NCBI GenBank assembly: GCA_036675025.1
Contig: JAKFFN010000113.1
Coordinates: 1 to 64,000 of the forward strand
Direction: 5' to 3'
Length of the DNA stretch: 64,000 nucleotides
Origin: JAKFFN01 sp036675025
GTDB taxonomy: Bacteria > Sumerlaeota > Sumerlaeia > Sumerlaeales > Sumerlaeaceae
The translations under genes and the position numbers were made by a program. Shown here piece by piece: positions 1-8,857 of this stretch; the first letter of the stretch is position 1; every line of letters begins with the position of its first letter. The notes under the pieces are model-generated. The model saw only the letters and a list, made by a program, of their open reading frames with translations, made no database searches and had not been told where the DNA came from.

Positions 1-2
1 CC

Positions 3-647
3 ACGCCAACAGGTGCTGCAATTCTCACAACCTTGGCTGAAGAATTCGGCCCTATTAAGAACTTTGTTATCGATAAAGTCGCTTACGGCTCCGGCATGCG
101 CGAATACCCCAGGCATACTAACTATCTGCGTGTTCTGTTAGGGAAGCAGGTTGGGGCCGCTGAAACACCCGGGACCGGTTTGCCGCTGATTCGGGAAGAA
201 TTGCTGCTTATTACTGCCGAAATAGATGATATGCCCGCGGAATTGTTCGGCAGCGCCTTGGAGTCTCTAATGGCAGCGGGCGCGCTGGATTGCCACTTTG
301 TCCCGGTTCAGATGAAAAAGAACCGGCCTGGCGTGAGCCTTCATGTTCTTACGGACAAAGCGCGGGTGAATGAACTGTTGCCAATAATTTTCAGGCAAAC
401 GACAACGCTGGGCGTTAAGCTATTGCCATGTGATCGGCTGAGCTTGCACCGGCGATTGGAAACGGTAGACACCCCGTACGGTCCGGTGCGCGTAAAGCTA
501 GGCATTTGGGACAATGAGGTACTGAAGGCGGCGCCGGAATTTGAAGACTGCCGCGCAGCCGGTGCGAAGGCTGGTGTTCCGGTAATGGAAGTCTACAAAG
601 CGGCTTCTGCGGTTGCCGCTAACCTTGCCACCAAGGTAAAACCGTGA
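3..647 (+). CDS. larC: LarC, nickel-pincer cofactor biosynthesis protein (5' end cut)
   Basis: C-terminal 215 codons of LarC (DUF111 family). LarC inserts nickel into the pyridinium-dithiocarboxylate precursor of the nickel-pincer cofactor used by lactate racemase and related enzymes. The frame is open to the left window edge and begins with TPTGAAILTTLA, a conserved LarC stretch, followed by the typical core with AYGSGMREYPRHTNYLRV. The protein therefore starts outside the window and the TTG at 33 is not the start. The end overlaps the next gene by 4 nt (GTGA), so the two are probably co-transcribed. The larB/larE partners, if present, lie to the left. In many bacteria larC homologues occur without lactate racemase, so the client enzyme is unknown. 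Confidence 0.9.
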   Translation, partial: TPTGAAILTTLAEEFGPIKNFVIDKVAYGSGMREYPRHTNYLRVLLGKQVGAAETPGTGLPLIREELLLITAEIDDMPAELFGSALESLMAAGALDCHFVPVQMKKNRPGVSLHVLTDKARVNELLPIIFRQTTTLGVKLLPCDRLSLHRRLETVDTPYGPVRVKLGIWDNEVLKAAPEFEDCRAAGAKAGVPVMEVYKAASAVAANLATKVKP

Positions 648-1558
648 AACTTTATCGGTACGACAACGGCGGGCGGGCTGCCCTGGGAGTGCAATCGGGG
701 GATTGGCTCTATAATTGCGCCCGTCTCTTTGAAGAGTCGGGGCAAAAGGCTCCTGAAGTGGTCGAACGTGCCGATATGCGATCGATTTGCGCTGCGCCTG
801 ATGCCGTTTTAATATTCCTGAAGCAGTTTGTGGATCAGGTGAAATCTGTAGGGACTCCCGGATCGAACATGGCACAGCCACTGGCGGATGCCAGGTTATT
901 GCCGCCGATTCCGGACCCCTCGAAAATCGTTTGCATTGGGCTTAATTACCTTGATCACTGCGAGGAGCAGAACAAGCCGAAACCCGAAAAACCAATGCTG
1001 TTCGCCAAGTTCTCAAACACTATTGCCGGGCCGACAGACGATGTGGAAATCCCTGAAAACACGCAGGAGTTGGACTTTGAAGGCGAACTGGCTGTGATTA
1101 TTGGGGAAACGGCAAGGCGGGTTTCCCGGGAGCAGGCGCTAAAACATGTGTTCGGATACATGGCACTGCTGGATGTAAGCGCGCGCGACCTGCAACGGAC
1201 GGACGGACAATGGGTAAGGGCCAAAAGCCAGGACGGTTTTGCTCCATGTGGACCATGCATCGTAACGGCGGATGAAGTGCCCGACCCACAGGCTCTTTCC
1301 ATTGAAACGAGAGTTAATGGTGCTGTTATGCAGAAGTCGACAACAGGTAATATGATATTCCCCATTGCGGACCTAATTGCCTACGTCAGCGATTCCCTTA
1401 CGCTGCAGCCTGGTGATATTATCTCAACAGGAACGCCGGCCGGCGTTGGCGTCCACCGCAACCCGCAGGTCCTGCTGGGCAATGGTGACATTGTCGAAGT
1501 GACTATCGGGGGTATCGGTACCTTGAAGAACCGGTTTGTCTCCCGCCGCAAAATTTAA
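644..1558 (+). CDS. Fumarylacetoacetate hydrolase (FAH) family protein
   Basis: 304-residue protein of the FAH superfamily, which cleaves or decarboxylates beta-keto acids and 2-oxo-dioates using a divalent metal. The N-terminal third is a short variable lobe. The catalytic core starts near residue 88 with IVCIGLNYLDHCEEQ. The acidic metal-ligand stretch is LDFEGELAVIIG (residues about 145-156), with GYMALLDVSARDLQ after it and the family's GDIISTGTPAGVG near residue 257. Start GTG at 644 overlaps the larC stop (translational coupling). Substrate cannot be told from sequence; typical family members act on acylpyruvates, 2-hydroxyhepta-2,4-diene-1,7-dioate or oxaloacetate. No catabolic partners are adjacent. 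Confidence 0.9.
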   Translation: MKLYRYDNGGRAALGVQSGDWLYNCARLFEESGQKAPEVVERADMRSICAAPDAVLIFLKQFVDQVKSVGTPGSNMAQPLADARLLPPIPDPSKIVCIGLNYLDHCEEQNKPKPEKPMLFAKFSNTIAGPTDDVEIPENTQELDFEGELAVIIGETARRVSREQALKHVFGYMALLDVSARDLQRTDGQWVRAKSQDGFAPCGPCIVTADEVPDPQALSIETRVNGAVMQKSTTGNMIFPIADLIAYVSDSLTLQPGDIISTGTPAGVGVHRNPQVLLGNGDIVEVTIGGIGTLKNRFVSRRKI

Positions 1559-1618
1559 TCAACCGCCGCTTTTTATGTGACTGCGGCAACAAGACCGCAG
1601 GCAATGGACAAGGAAAAC

Positions 1619-2341
1619 ATGTCGAGACCGAAACTGAAATATTTTGTGCAGTGTGACGAAGTTCGTAATGATAACGGTAAGTTCAGCGCCGTAGGCATAT
1701 TTGATACGATTTTCTCGTTCATCTTTCCTGCCAGCCACAAGCGGTTCTTCCTGCTGGCCGGCTTTACGGGAGATCCTGGTGACCATGCCCTGGACCTGCA
1801 GGTAGCCGGCCCTGACGGTCGCGTACTTGGAAATACCAAGGGCGAGCTGAAACTGGAAAGTGAAGACCACGTATCCAATGTCGTGTTTTCGTTCGAAAAC
1901 TTCCCGCTGCCGGCGGAAGGTCGCTACACATTGTCGCTGTTTATGGATGGCGACTTCATGATAGAATATCCCTTTACAGCAAAACCTCCGTTTCCGCGCA
2001 GACAACGCACGCGGGAAGAGATTGATGAGCTTCTCAAGAGCCCGGACGTAATACGCAGCGCTAATGCCGATGTGGAATGCAGCCGTTGCCGCGCGACATA
2101 TAAATTTCAGCTGCAGCTGGACCCAAACGCACAGGTAGACGCCGGTTTCACTCCGCTTCCCCCCGGAAATGCGTTCTTGTGTGGCAAATGCAATAATGAG
2201 ATTCCGCTGGGACAGGTTCGGCAGAACCTGGAGAACATTGTTGGCATTCCCCGCCAGTGGCTCGCTCCGCGGGAGACCCCGGCTTCAGGTGGCGCACAAT
2301 CTACGGCGCAACCGGAAAATCCACAGGGGAGCGCACAGTAA
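1619..2341 (+). CDS. DUF6941-like protein with C-terminal zinc ribbon
   Basis: About 240 residues, function unknown. The first ~120 residues (FVQCDEVRNDNGKFSAVGIFD onward) resemble the DUF6941 family, predicted beta-sandwich proteins with no assigned role. The C-terminal part carries two CxxC knuckles, CSRC near residue 154 and CGKC near 190, spaced like a zinc ribbon. A short tail rich in Ala, Gln and Pro ends the protein. Start ATG 1619 is preferred because AAGGA lies 4 nt before it; ATG 1604 and GTG 1577 in the same frame are alternatives. The stop overlaps the hemL start by one base (TAATG), so it is probably in the same transcript as hemL. Confidence 0.7.
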   Translation: MSRPKLKYFVQCDEVRNDNGKFSAVGIFDTIFSFIFPASHKRFFLLAGFTGDPGDHALDLQVAGPDGRVLGNTKGELKLESEDHVSNVVFSFENFPLPAEGRYTLSLFMDGDFMIEYPFTAKPPFPRRQRTREEIDELLKSPDVIRSANADVECSRCRATYKFQLQLDPNAQVDAGFTPLPPGNAFLCGKCNNEIPLGQVRQNLENIVGIPRQWLAPRETPASGGAQSTAQPENPQGSAQ

Positions 2342-3654
2342 TGGCGGAAGCAGTCCGGGCAAGATCCGCACAGCTTTTTGAGCGAGCAATTAATCATCTG
2401 CCCGGCGGGGTTAACAGCCCGGTGAGAGCCTTTAAATCTGTAGGTGGCACCCCGCCATTTATCAGCAAAGCAAAAGGCTCTCGCATTACGGATGTTGACG
2501 GAAACGAGTATATCGACTTCGTCATGTCATATGGACCGCTGCTGTTTGGTCATGCACCTGCATTTGTTACAAAAGCCATACAATCGGCCGCAGAAAATGG
2601 CACCATTTATGGGGCTCCAACCGAGGCGGAAGTAGAAATAGCCGAGTTAGTAAACAGGCTCGTTCCTTCCGTAGAAATGGTTCGTTTTGTCAATAGCGGC
2701 AGTGAGGCTACCACATCAGCTATACGGCTTGCTCGTGGCGTAACTGGGCGGTCAAAGATTGTGAAGTGCGCGGGTTGTTTCCACGGCAGCGTGGATTCGT
2801 TGCTTGTATCAGCCGGAAGCGGCGTAGCGACCCTGGGTATACCGGAGACGGCAGGCGTGCCTGAGGCCCTGGCTGCGGAAACCATCGTCGTGGAGTATAA
2901 CGATCTTCACCAGCTTGAGCAGGTATTCCAGCAATATGGTAAGGAAATTGCCGCATTCATCGTCGAACCCATAGCTGCGAACATGGGCCTGGTACCACCT
3001 GCACCGGGGTACCTGGAGTGGGCGCGGCAGGTAACGCAACGTAACGGTGCCCTTCTGATCTTTGACGAGGTAATTACAGGATTCCGGGTAGCTGCCGGGG
3101 GCGCGCAAGCTCTGTTGAACGTTCAGCCTGATCTAACCTGCTTTGGAAAGATTATCGGAGGGGGAGTGCCTTGCGGTGCCTATGGCGGCCGACGGGATTT
3201 GATGGAACATCTTGCGCCGTCAGGGCCCGTTTACCAGGCTGGGACTCTATCCGGCAACCCCCTCGCCATGAACGCGGGACTGGCCGCATTGCGGGAGATT
3301 GAGCGGCGAGGCCCCGCACTTTACGATCATCTGGATAAGCTTGGGGCAAAGCTTGAAGCTGGACTTGCTGAAGCCTTCCAAGAAGCGGGCACACCATGCA
3401 AGGTTCAGCGGGTGGGCAGCGTACTGACGCCATTCTTTACACCCAAACCAGTAACCAATTACGAAGAGGCCAGGCTTTGCAATACCGGACTGTTTAGAAC
3501 CTTCTTCCACGCATTACTGGACCAGGGGATCTACGTTGCGCCCAGCCAGTATGAGGGCTGGTTTTTATCGGAAGCCCATAGCGAAGCTGACGTTCAAGCC
3601 ACTGTCGATGCCGTTGGAGTTGCTTTAAGTTCTGCATTAGCTGCAGGCACTTAA
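2341..3654 (+). CDS. hemL: Glutamate-1-semialdehyde 2,1-aminomutase
   Basis: HemL, 437 residues, the usual family length. It converts glutamate-1-semialdehyde to 5-aminolevulinate, the first committed tetrapyrrole precursor of the C5 pathway, with pyridoxal phosphate. The N-terminus LFERAINHLPGGVNSPVRAF is a family signature. Cofactor contacts GSEATTSAIRLAR and FDEVITGFR are present, and the PLP lysine is in FGKIIGGG (about K270). An in-frame TTG upstream would add 28 residues overlapping the previous gene; ATG 2341, sharing its A with the preceding TAA, matches the family N-terminus and is chosen. Other heme genes are not adjacent. Confidence 0.96.
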   Translation: MAEAVRARSAQLFERAINHLPGGVNSPVRAFKSVGGTPPFISKAKGSRITDVDGNEYIDFVMSYGPLLFGHAPAFVTKAIQSAAENGTIYGAPTEAEVEIAELVNRLVPSVEMVRFVNSGSEATTSAIRLARGVTGRSKIVKCAGCFHGSVDSLLVSAGSGVATLGIPETAGVPEALAAETIVVEYNDLHQLEQVFQQYGKEIAAFIVEPIAANMGLVPPAPGYLEWARQVTQRNGALLIFDEVITGFRVAAGGAQALLNVQPDLTCFGKIIGGGVPCGAYGGRRDLMEHLAPSGPVYQAGTLSGNPLAMNAGLAALREIERRGPALYDHLDKLGAKLEAGLAEAFQEAGTPCKVQRVGSVLTPFFTPKPVTNYEEARLCNTGLFRTFFHALLDQGIYVAPSQYEGWFLSEAHSEADVQATVDAVGVALSSALAAGT

Positions 3655-3657
3655 GAT

Positions 3658-4641
3658 CTATTGTAATAATGTTCTAAGTGTCCCAATTGCTCCATTCGGA
3701 GATTGCCCTGCCGCATCAGCACTCTGCTGAATTGGAACGTCTCTGAACTCTACCAGGTTTAGCCCCGGTATTACCGTGGGTTCAGCAAGCGCAGGCGCAG
3801 CTTTCAGTGCCTCTTCGCGGTCTGCCTTCTCCATGGTAAAACTGCCCACCAGGTTACGCTTTAGAGTCTGGCCATAAGCATCCACCCACATTATGGTTTC
3901 TATATCCGCCAGTGAACTGACGACGCGATAGGCACTTATGGACTCACCATCGACGGTAATTTGCTCCTGGTCCTTCACTGTAATTGTCAAGGTTCCGCGG
4001 TTTGAACCTGTCAAGGGGTCGATGACAGGAGTGCTAAGAGACTCTCCCGAAGTAATGTTCAGTTGTGAGCCGATTGCTGGACGGACGGCTTCTGCCAAGC
4101 TAATTGGCCCGTTCAGGTCAATTCGTTGAAGGTTGATATCATTATTCTTATTGATCTTTAGATAAAGCAGATTATCGTCTACTTCGCCAGTAGCTGAGAA
4201 TTTCGCCGGGCCCACATCTGCGGTGGCGTGGAACCGCTTCAAGTGCATTTTCGCATCCATGATGCTGCGGCCTTTTAGAACAACTTGTGGGAGCAACGGG
4301 GACACCTTGACGTTGATCCGGAAATCCGCGGTGTATGTCAGGCTATCGTCAGGCTGCTTTTCTTGTCGAACGTCAGTCAGACTAGCCCCGACCGGGGTCT
4401 CCCCATTCTTAATGATCATGGACTCCTCCACGTCCCTCCATTTCTGTACAGCCTCCACGGAGCCGAAAAACGATTCGTCGGAAAAAGCAGGTACTGGGTC
4501 TGGCTTAAGGTAATGGTTGCGCAGTAGAAAACCCATGGTAATCAGCCACATCAATACGATGGCAGAGCCGCTAAAAAGTGAGAGACGAGACAAATACGGT
4601 AGCCCCCTGTTGATTAAGTAACTGCCTAATAAGTTACGCAT
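3658..4641 (-). CDS. Membrane-anchored protein of unknown function
   Basis: About 327 residues from ATG 4641. Not recognised. One predicted transmembrane helix near residues 22-42 (LFSGSAIVLMWLITMGFLLR) leaves a large C-terminal domain outside the cytoplasm. That domain alternates beta-prone segments, as in periplasmic lipoprotein-like or transthyretin-like folds, and ends with a proline/alanine-rich stretch. No catalytic motif is visible. It converges on hemL with only 3 nt between stop codons. Its start is just 10 bp from the divergent ATG of the cyclo-ligase gene, unless the longer form starting at 4695 (overlapping that gene) is used. Confidence 0.7.
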   Translation of the reverse strand: MRNLLGSYLINRGLPYLSRLSLFSGSAIVLMWLITMGFLLRNHYLKPDPVPAFSDESFFGSVEAVQKWRDVEESMIIKNGETPVGASLTDVRQEKQPDDSLTYTADFRINVKVSPLLPQVVLKGRSIMDAKMHLKRFHATADVGPAKFSATGEVDDNLLYLKINKNNDINLQRIDLNGPISLAEAVRPAIGSQLNITSGESLSTPVIDPLTGSNRGTLTITVKDQEQITVDGESISAYRVVSSLADIETIMWVDAYGQTLKRNLVGSFTMEKADREEALKAAPALAEPTVIPGLNLVEFRDVPIQQSADAAGQSPNGAIGTLRTLLQ

Positions 4642-4650
4642 CCGGTTTCC

Positions 4651-5232
4651 ATGGAAAACTTCTCCCCAAATAAAAAGAACGAAATACGCAGTCATTATAA
4701 AAGACTACGCGCTGAGATCGAGCCAGAGGTTAGGCTGCGCCTTGATCTGCAAATTCATAAGCAGATTGAAGTATTACCTGAAGTTCTGGCTGCTAAAGTG
4801 GCCTTTGTCTATCTCTCGCGAAATGGAGAGGCGTCTACTCAATACGTAGTTCAAGATTTACTTGAAGCCGGAAAAACCGTTCTTACGCCTTCGCCTGATA
4901 TTACGGCTTTACCTCATGACGGTCTTTTCCGGGTCCACAAAGAAGAAACCAACAACCATTCAGAGCCTGTCCTTTGTACCGAAAGCCGAATTGAGCATGT
5001 GGATCTTATCATAGTCCCGGGCATAGCCTGGGACCGTCAAGGCTTCAGGGTCGGTTTTGGCGGTGGCTACTTCGACCGCCTGCTTTCCATGGCAAGACCC
5101 GACTGTATAAATATCGGATTAGCGTACAGTTGCCAGCTCCTGGATAAAGTTCCACATGAACCATGGGACGAACCGGTAGATATTATGGTCACAGAAAAAG
5201 AAGTTATCCGGATCGCTGAGGCAACCAATTAA
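4651..5232 (+). CDS. 5-formyltetrahydrofolate cyclo-ligase
   Basis: 193 residues, normal length for the MTHFS/YgfA family, which uses ATP to convert 5-formyl-THF to 5,10-methenyl-THF. Visible signatures are the N-terminal KNEIRSHYKRLRAEI, the nucleotide/folate segment VAFVYLSRNGEASTQ, and the C-terminal LIIVPGIAWDRQGFRVGFG followed by GGYFDR (the family GxGGGYYDR motif). No Shine-Dalgarno sequence is seen before ATG 4651. Bacterial family members are often found next to the 6S RNA gene, but no such RNA is evident here. The gene is monocistronic between a divergent unknown gene and a convergent DUF4912 gene (4 nt apart). Confidence 0.9.
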   Translation: MENFSPNKKNEIRSHYKRLRAEIEPEVRLRLDLQIHKQIEVLPEVLAAKVAFVYLSRNGEASTQYVVQDLLEAGKTVLTPSPDITALPHDGLFRVHKEETNNHSEPVLCTESRIEHVDLIIVPGIAWDRQGFRVGFGGGYFDRLLSMARPDCINIGLAYSCQLLDKVPHEPWDEPVDIMVTEKEVIRIAEATN

Positions 5233-5236
5233 GTAA

Positions 5237-6634
5237 TTACCGGCGGGTGGTACGGACCACCACTGGCGTAATTTGCTCTTCCCTATCTCCACTGTTGTTT
5301 CGGGCCCGAACTTCCAGGACTTGCTCGCCATCCGGCAACGAAAATCTGAGCGAGAAGGTTCCATCAGGATTCAGCTCCACGGGCTGTCCTTGTACCGTAA
5401 CCTGTGCGTCAGGCTCTGTGGCACCGTAAAGAATCAGTTCCGTGTGCACCTGGAGCCAGAAGTCTTTGCCTACTGGGGGCACGGCCTGCTCACTGAAAAG
5501 CCCGCTGCTCATTGCAGCGCGCTCCCCATGTAATACGCCAGTCAGTTGGCGGTGCAAGTGCTTAAGGATACTTTCGCTAGCAGTATGGCTTTCACCGCGC
5601 AGGCGCATTGCCATGTCTGCACCAGACATCCGGGTAATTTTTTCAAAGGATTCCTCTACGATCATCCAGTCGCTGTCGACGTGGTCGCTAAGGGTATTAC
5701 GCGGGGTAATAATTTCGTTGGAGCGGCACACGGCGATATAATTCTGCTCATCATCGATGATCCCAAGTTCAGCACACCATGCCTCGTTCGGCTCAGGCAG
5801 CCGCACATACCAGCTGCGCGCGTCGTTGCTAAGATCAATATCGAAAAAATAATGTGCAGCTTCATGAGGCCACTGGCGGGCGGTTATTTTAAACAGGCGG
5901 AGAACAAGCCGGTTAGTATGCCCTTCCCGGGGCAGGTTTAGCTCCTGACGGGTGGCGTCGTTAATTTCCCAATAAGCGTAAATCCATTCGGGATCACGAA
6001 CGAGCAGAACCAGCTTGGTATCATCGTACTCGTCGGGCAGGTCACGCGGTGCCTGGGGCGGGGGAGGCCCAGCGTGAACATGCTGGTCATGGAAAAAGTG
6101 CTCTTTTACATCCGTCGGCGATTCATCGGTGATATCTTCTTCGCCGCGGATTGCGTCCGAGCTCGGCAGTTCTCCTATGGTATCTGCAATTTCCCTATCG
6201 GAGAGCTCAGCGCTCAAAGCTCCTGCCTTCGTCCGTTTTGATGCGGTGGTTTTAGCTGCCAAGCCGCCAGCAGCTTTGCGTGTTCGGGATGTAGTCGACG
6301 CATCGGTTTTTGTCGAAGAACCAGTCTTTCTGGCCGAAACTTTTTCCGCGATTTCCTTCACAGTACCACTTACGGCAGCAGCCACCTTCTTAGCTGTCGT
6401 TTTGGCCTTCCGTGCCACCGCCTCAACCTTTTCTTCCGCAGTATCCAATTTCTTTTTCGGACGTGAACCAGCAACTGGATCTGTTTTTCTTGAAGAAGAC
6501 GTCTTTTTACCCGGCGATTGCGGGGTTCTTTCCTTGTTACCTTGTGGAGTATCTTCGTTATTTCTATTGGCCATTGGTGTCAGTCTGCTTTTTCGTTTTT
6601 GATACTGCAGAGCTGCTAAGTCTGCAATTCTCAT
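5237..6634 (-). CDS. DUF4912 protein with long basic, histone-H1-like N-terminal tail
   Basis: 465 residues (445 if ATG 6574 is used). Residues about 20-165 are low-complexity and rich in Lys, Ala, Ser and Thr, with repeated AKKT/TASKRTK-like runs resembling histone H1 tails. Residues about 200-340 form a DUF4912 domain: LVLLVRDPEWIYAYWEIN, then VLRLFKI, FDIDLSNDARSWYVRLPEP and AELGIIDDEQNYIAV. DUF4912 has a fold related to carbohydrate-binding or Sm-like modules and no proven function. The C-terminal ~60 residues (LYGATEPDAQVTVQGQPVEL, then a beta-rich segment) look like a small beta-sandwich extension. No signal peptide is visible, so it is probably cytoplasmic. Start choice is uncertain because neither ATG has a good ribosome-binding site. 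Confidence 0.75.
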   Translation of the reverse strand: MRIADLAALQYQKRKSRLTPMANRNNEDTPQGNKERTPQSPGKKTSSSRKTDPVAGSRPKKKLDTAEEKVEAVARKAKTTAKKVAAAVSGTVKEIAEKVSARKTGSSTKTDASTTSRTRKAAGGLAAKTTASKRTKAGALSAELSDREIADTIGELPSSDAIRGEEDITDESPTDVKEHFFHDQHVHAGPPPPQAPRDLPDEYDDTKLVLLVRDPEWIYAYWEINDATRQELNLPREGHTNRLVLRLFKITARQWPHEAAHYFFDIDLSNDARSWYVRLPEPNEAWCAELGIIDDEQNYIAVCRSNEIITPRNTLSDHVDSDWMIVEESFEKITRMSGADMAMRLRGESHTASESILKHLHRQLTGVLHGERAAMSSGLFSEQAVPPVGKDFWLQVHTELILYGATEPDAQVTVQGQPVELNPDGTFSLRFSLPDGEQVLEVRARNNSGDREEQITPVVVRTTRR

Positions 6635-6962
6635 GCCTTGGCACTTGAAACAATAAACCGAAGCATTTTCACGGCGGTGTTACTCACTATCCCTACCACG
6701 CCGGAGGCTTTTTTCATTTCAATGGCAGTGAAAAACTCCTTCAAAGTCCAGTAGTTTTTGCTCAGAAAAAGTTCGACTGGAATCGGCAGCGGGCTATACC
6801 TCTGATGCGGGATCCCACTTTGAGCTGGTGAAGGTTAAATCCAACGGTCTGGTTTTGTCACTGTCCTGCCATGAATCCGGTTGACCCTGCTGCTGTGGAT
6901 TAATGCGGAAAGAGGCTAAACTCCAGCCTCTCCCTTAATCCTACGGAATTAGGAGAGAGATA
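6635..6962. other. 328-bp intergenic region before phoB
   Basis: Gap between the leftward DUF4912 gene and the rightward phoB. No convincing coding frame and no strong hairpin were seen. It must hold the divergent promoters. AGGAGAG at 6951-6957 is a clear ribosome-binding site for phoB. A Pho box would be expected here if the phoBR unit is autoregulated; a CTGTC-containing stretch near 6859-6885 is only weakly similar and is not called. Confidence 0.6.
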
Positions 6963-7706
6963 ATGATATCTCGCCCTGCCGTTTTAGTAGTAGAGGACGA
7001 AAAGGCTATCAGCGACCTGATAGCCTTTCACCTGGAGCAGTCCGGCTTCGAACCAGTGGTGGCCGGCGATGGAAGCCGCGCTCTAAGTCTTACTCGCGAA
7101 AGGCTACCCGCGCTGGTAATCCTGGACTTGATGTTGCCGGATATGGATGGTCTCGACATCTTAAAGCTGTTCCGGCAGCAGGACCGGAGTGCACGTCTGC
7201 CCATAATATTGCTAACGGCACGCGCCGAAGAAGCAGACCGGATACTTGGCCTTGAGGTTGGCGCGGATGATTATGTGGTAAAACCGTTCTCGCCCCGTGA
7301 ACTTATGCTTCGGGTTGAGCGGCTGATAGCTACCCGCGAGAATCAGGACGCCGCGCCGGTTCCCACGGTATTTGGTTGCCTGGAAATTGACGAGAATCGC
7401 TTCCGGGTGAGTGTTGCGGGTGAACCGATTGACATTTCTGCCACGGAAATGCGGCTTCTGTGTGAGCTGATCCGCTGCCGCGGAACAGTACTTTCCCGTG
7501 GCCAACTGCTGCAGAATGCCTGGGGTTATATGCCGAATGTAACCGAACGCACCGTAGATACGCACGTTAAACGGCTTCGCCAGAAGCTTGGCCTCGCCTC
7601 TAATTACCTGGAAACTGTCCGTGGCGTAGGTTACCGCTGGGTCGAAGATCCGTCCCAAGCCGGTGAAGCCAACGCTGCGGGCAGCGCAGCAACCATTGCA
7701 GATTAA
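6963..7706 (+). CDS. phoB: PhoB-type response regulator (OmpR/PhoB family)
   Basis: 247 residues. An N-terminal receiver domain (residues 5-120) carries the acidic pocket VEDEK, the phosphoacceptor Asp in VILDLMLPDMDG, the conserved Thr in ILLTARAEE and the Lys in DDYVVKPFSPRE. The C-terminal winged-helix DNA-binding domain has the typical ISATEMRLLCELI, RGQLLQNAWGY, VDTHVKRLRQKLG and ETVRGVGYRW signatures. Start ATG 6963 follows AGGAGAG. phoR begins 23 nt downstream, so the pair forms a two-component operon. Assignment as the phosphate regulator is by similarity and pairing with a PhoR-like kinase; no phosphate transporter genes are nearby. Confidence 0.88.
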   Translation: MISRPAVLVVEDEKAISDLIAFHLEQSGFEPVVAGDGSRALSLTRERLPALVILDLMLPDMDGLDILKLFRQQDRSARLPIILLTARAEEADRILGLEVGADDYVVKPFSPRELMLRVERLIATRENQDAAPVPTVFGCLEIDENRFRVSVAGEPIDISATEMRLLCELIRCRGTVLSRGQLLQNAWGYMPNVTERTVDTHVKRLRQKLGLASNYLETVRGVGYRWVEDPSQAGEANAAGSAATIAD

Positions 7707-7729
7707 TTGACATATACCGGAGGCCTGAC

Positions 7730-8824
7730 ATGGATAACGAAAGCGCACTTTCCTTTGCCACAGATATGATTCATGCACTGCCTGAGTGCGTATGTCTGTA
7801 CCTCGTCAGTCCGGATATCGTTATTCCGAATACCCGATGGAAAATGGTAGTGGGTGATACCTACAGACTGGCTGACCTGAAGGGTATTGGCGTTAACGTT
7901 GAAGAACTGGGACCAGAGGTCCGCCATGCCAGCGATTCTTCTCGCACTATCGACGTAGCTGTCAGCAACGAAATGATAGGCATCCGGAGGCTGCTGTTCC
8001 TTCCTATCCCAGGTCACAACGGCGTATTTGTGGTGTATTTGCGCGATGAAACCGAAGTTCGACGCCTTGAGCAGATGCGCAAAGACTTTATCGCGAATGT
8101 GTCTCACGAGTTGCGGACTCCACTGACAGCCGTAAAAGGTTATATAGAAACTCTTCTAGACCCACAGTTCCTGACTATGGAGCGGGTGCGGCAGTTCCTT
8201 CCAGTTATATTTGAGCATACAGAGCGGCTGCATAACCTCATGCTCGACCTGCTGAGCCTTAGCCGTCTGGAGAGCCCAAATACACGCATCGAATTATCTC
8301 CCCTTAACCTTGCCGAACAGCTTCACGATTCCATTGAAGCGGTTACGCCGCTTGCCCGCATGAAAAACGTGGGTGTGACACTGATTCCACCACCTGATGA
8401 AATCCTTGTACTGGCTAACACGGAACACATGGAGCGTATCCTGGTGAATCTGTTGGATAACGCCATAAAGTACAGTGACCCCAACGAGCAGATCACGGTA
8501 TGGGCAGAGAGAAAGGGCGAATACGTCTGGACTTACGTCAAAGATGAAGGTCAGGGCATAGCCCCAGAAGAAGTAGGCCGTGTGTTTGAAAGATTCTATC
8601 GAACCCGAAGCGCGCTGAGTGGCCGGGCGCGCGGTAGCGGGTTGGGCCTGGCGATAGTAAAACACATTGTACAGCAGCTCGGAGGCGAGATACGCGTTTC
8701 AAGCCGCCCGGGCGAAGGGTCCAACTTTTTTTTCAGTCTTCGCATAGCGCATCCTGAAGGTTCTGCCGCACCTAACGTGCTTGGGCATCAGCGGGACGAC
8801 ACAAAAACAGCGCGAACCGCCTGA
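7730..8824 (+). CDS. phoR: PhoR-like sensor histidine kinase lacking membrane segments
   Basis: 364 residues. Residues 1-105 form a soluble PAS-like region with no hydrophobic helix. The HisKA domain has ANVSHELRTPLTAVKGY with phospho-His about H126. The ATPase domain has the N box LVNLLDNAIKYSD, G1 DEGQGI, F box RVFERFYR and G2 GSGLGLAIVKHI. This is the PhoR subgroup layout, but E. coli PhoR and most relatives have one or two membrane helices. GGAGG at 7719-7723 is a good ribosome-binding site. The gene is co-transcribed with phoB. The kinase is likely cytoplasmic, sensing through a partner or a soluble signal. A downstream imperfect hairpin at 8858-8887 may separate it from glyS. Confidence 0.87.
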   Translation: MDNESALSFATDMIHALPECVCLYLVSPDIVIPNTRWKMVVGDTYRLADLKGIGVNVEELGPEVRHASDSSRTIDVAVSNEMIGIRRLLFLPIPGHNGVFVVYLRDETEVRRLEQMRKDFIANVSHELRTPLTAVKGYIETLLDPQFLTMERVRQFLPVIFEHTERLHNLMLDLLSLSRLESPNTRIELSPLNLAEQLHDSIEAVTPLARMKNVGVTLIPPPDEILVLANTEHMERILVNLLDNAIKYSDPNEQITVWAERKGEYVWTYVKDEGQGIAPEEVGRVFERFYRTRSALSGRARGSGLGLAIVKHIVQQLGGEIRVSSRPGEGSNFFFSLRIAHPEGSAAPNVLGHQRDDTKTARTA

Positions 8825-8857
8825 TACCGGGGCGCTCCTAAAGCAGCCTGCAGCAGC

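Noticed and set aside
6855..6890. Possible Pho box before phoB
   Set aside because: Only one CTGTC-like half is seen, without the regular 11-bp spacing of two half-sites.
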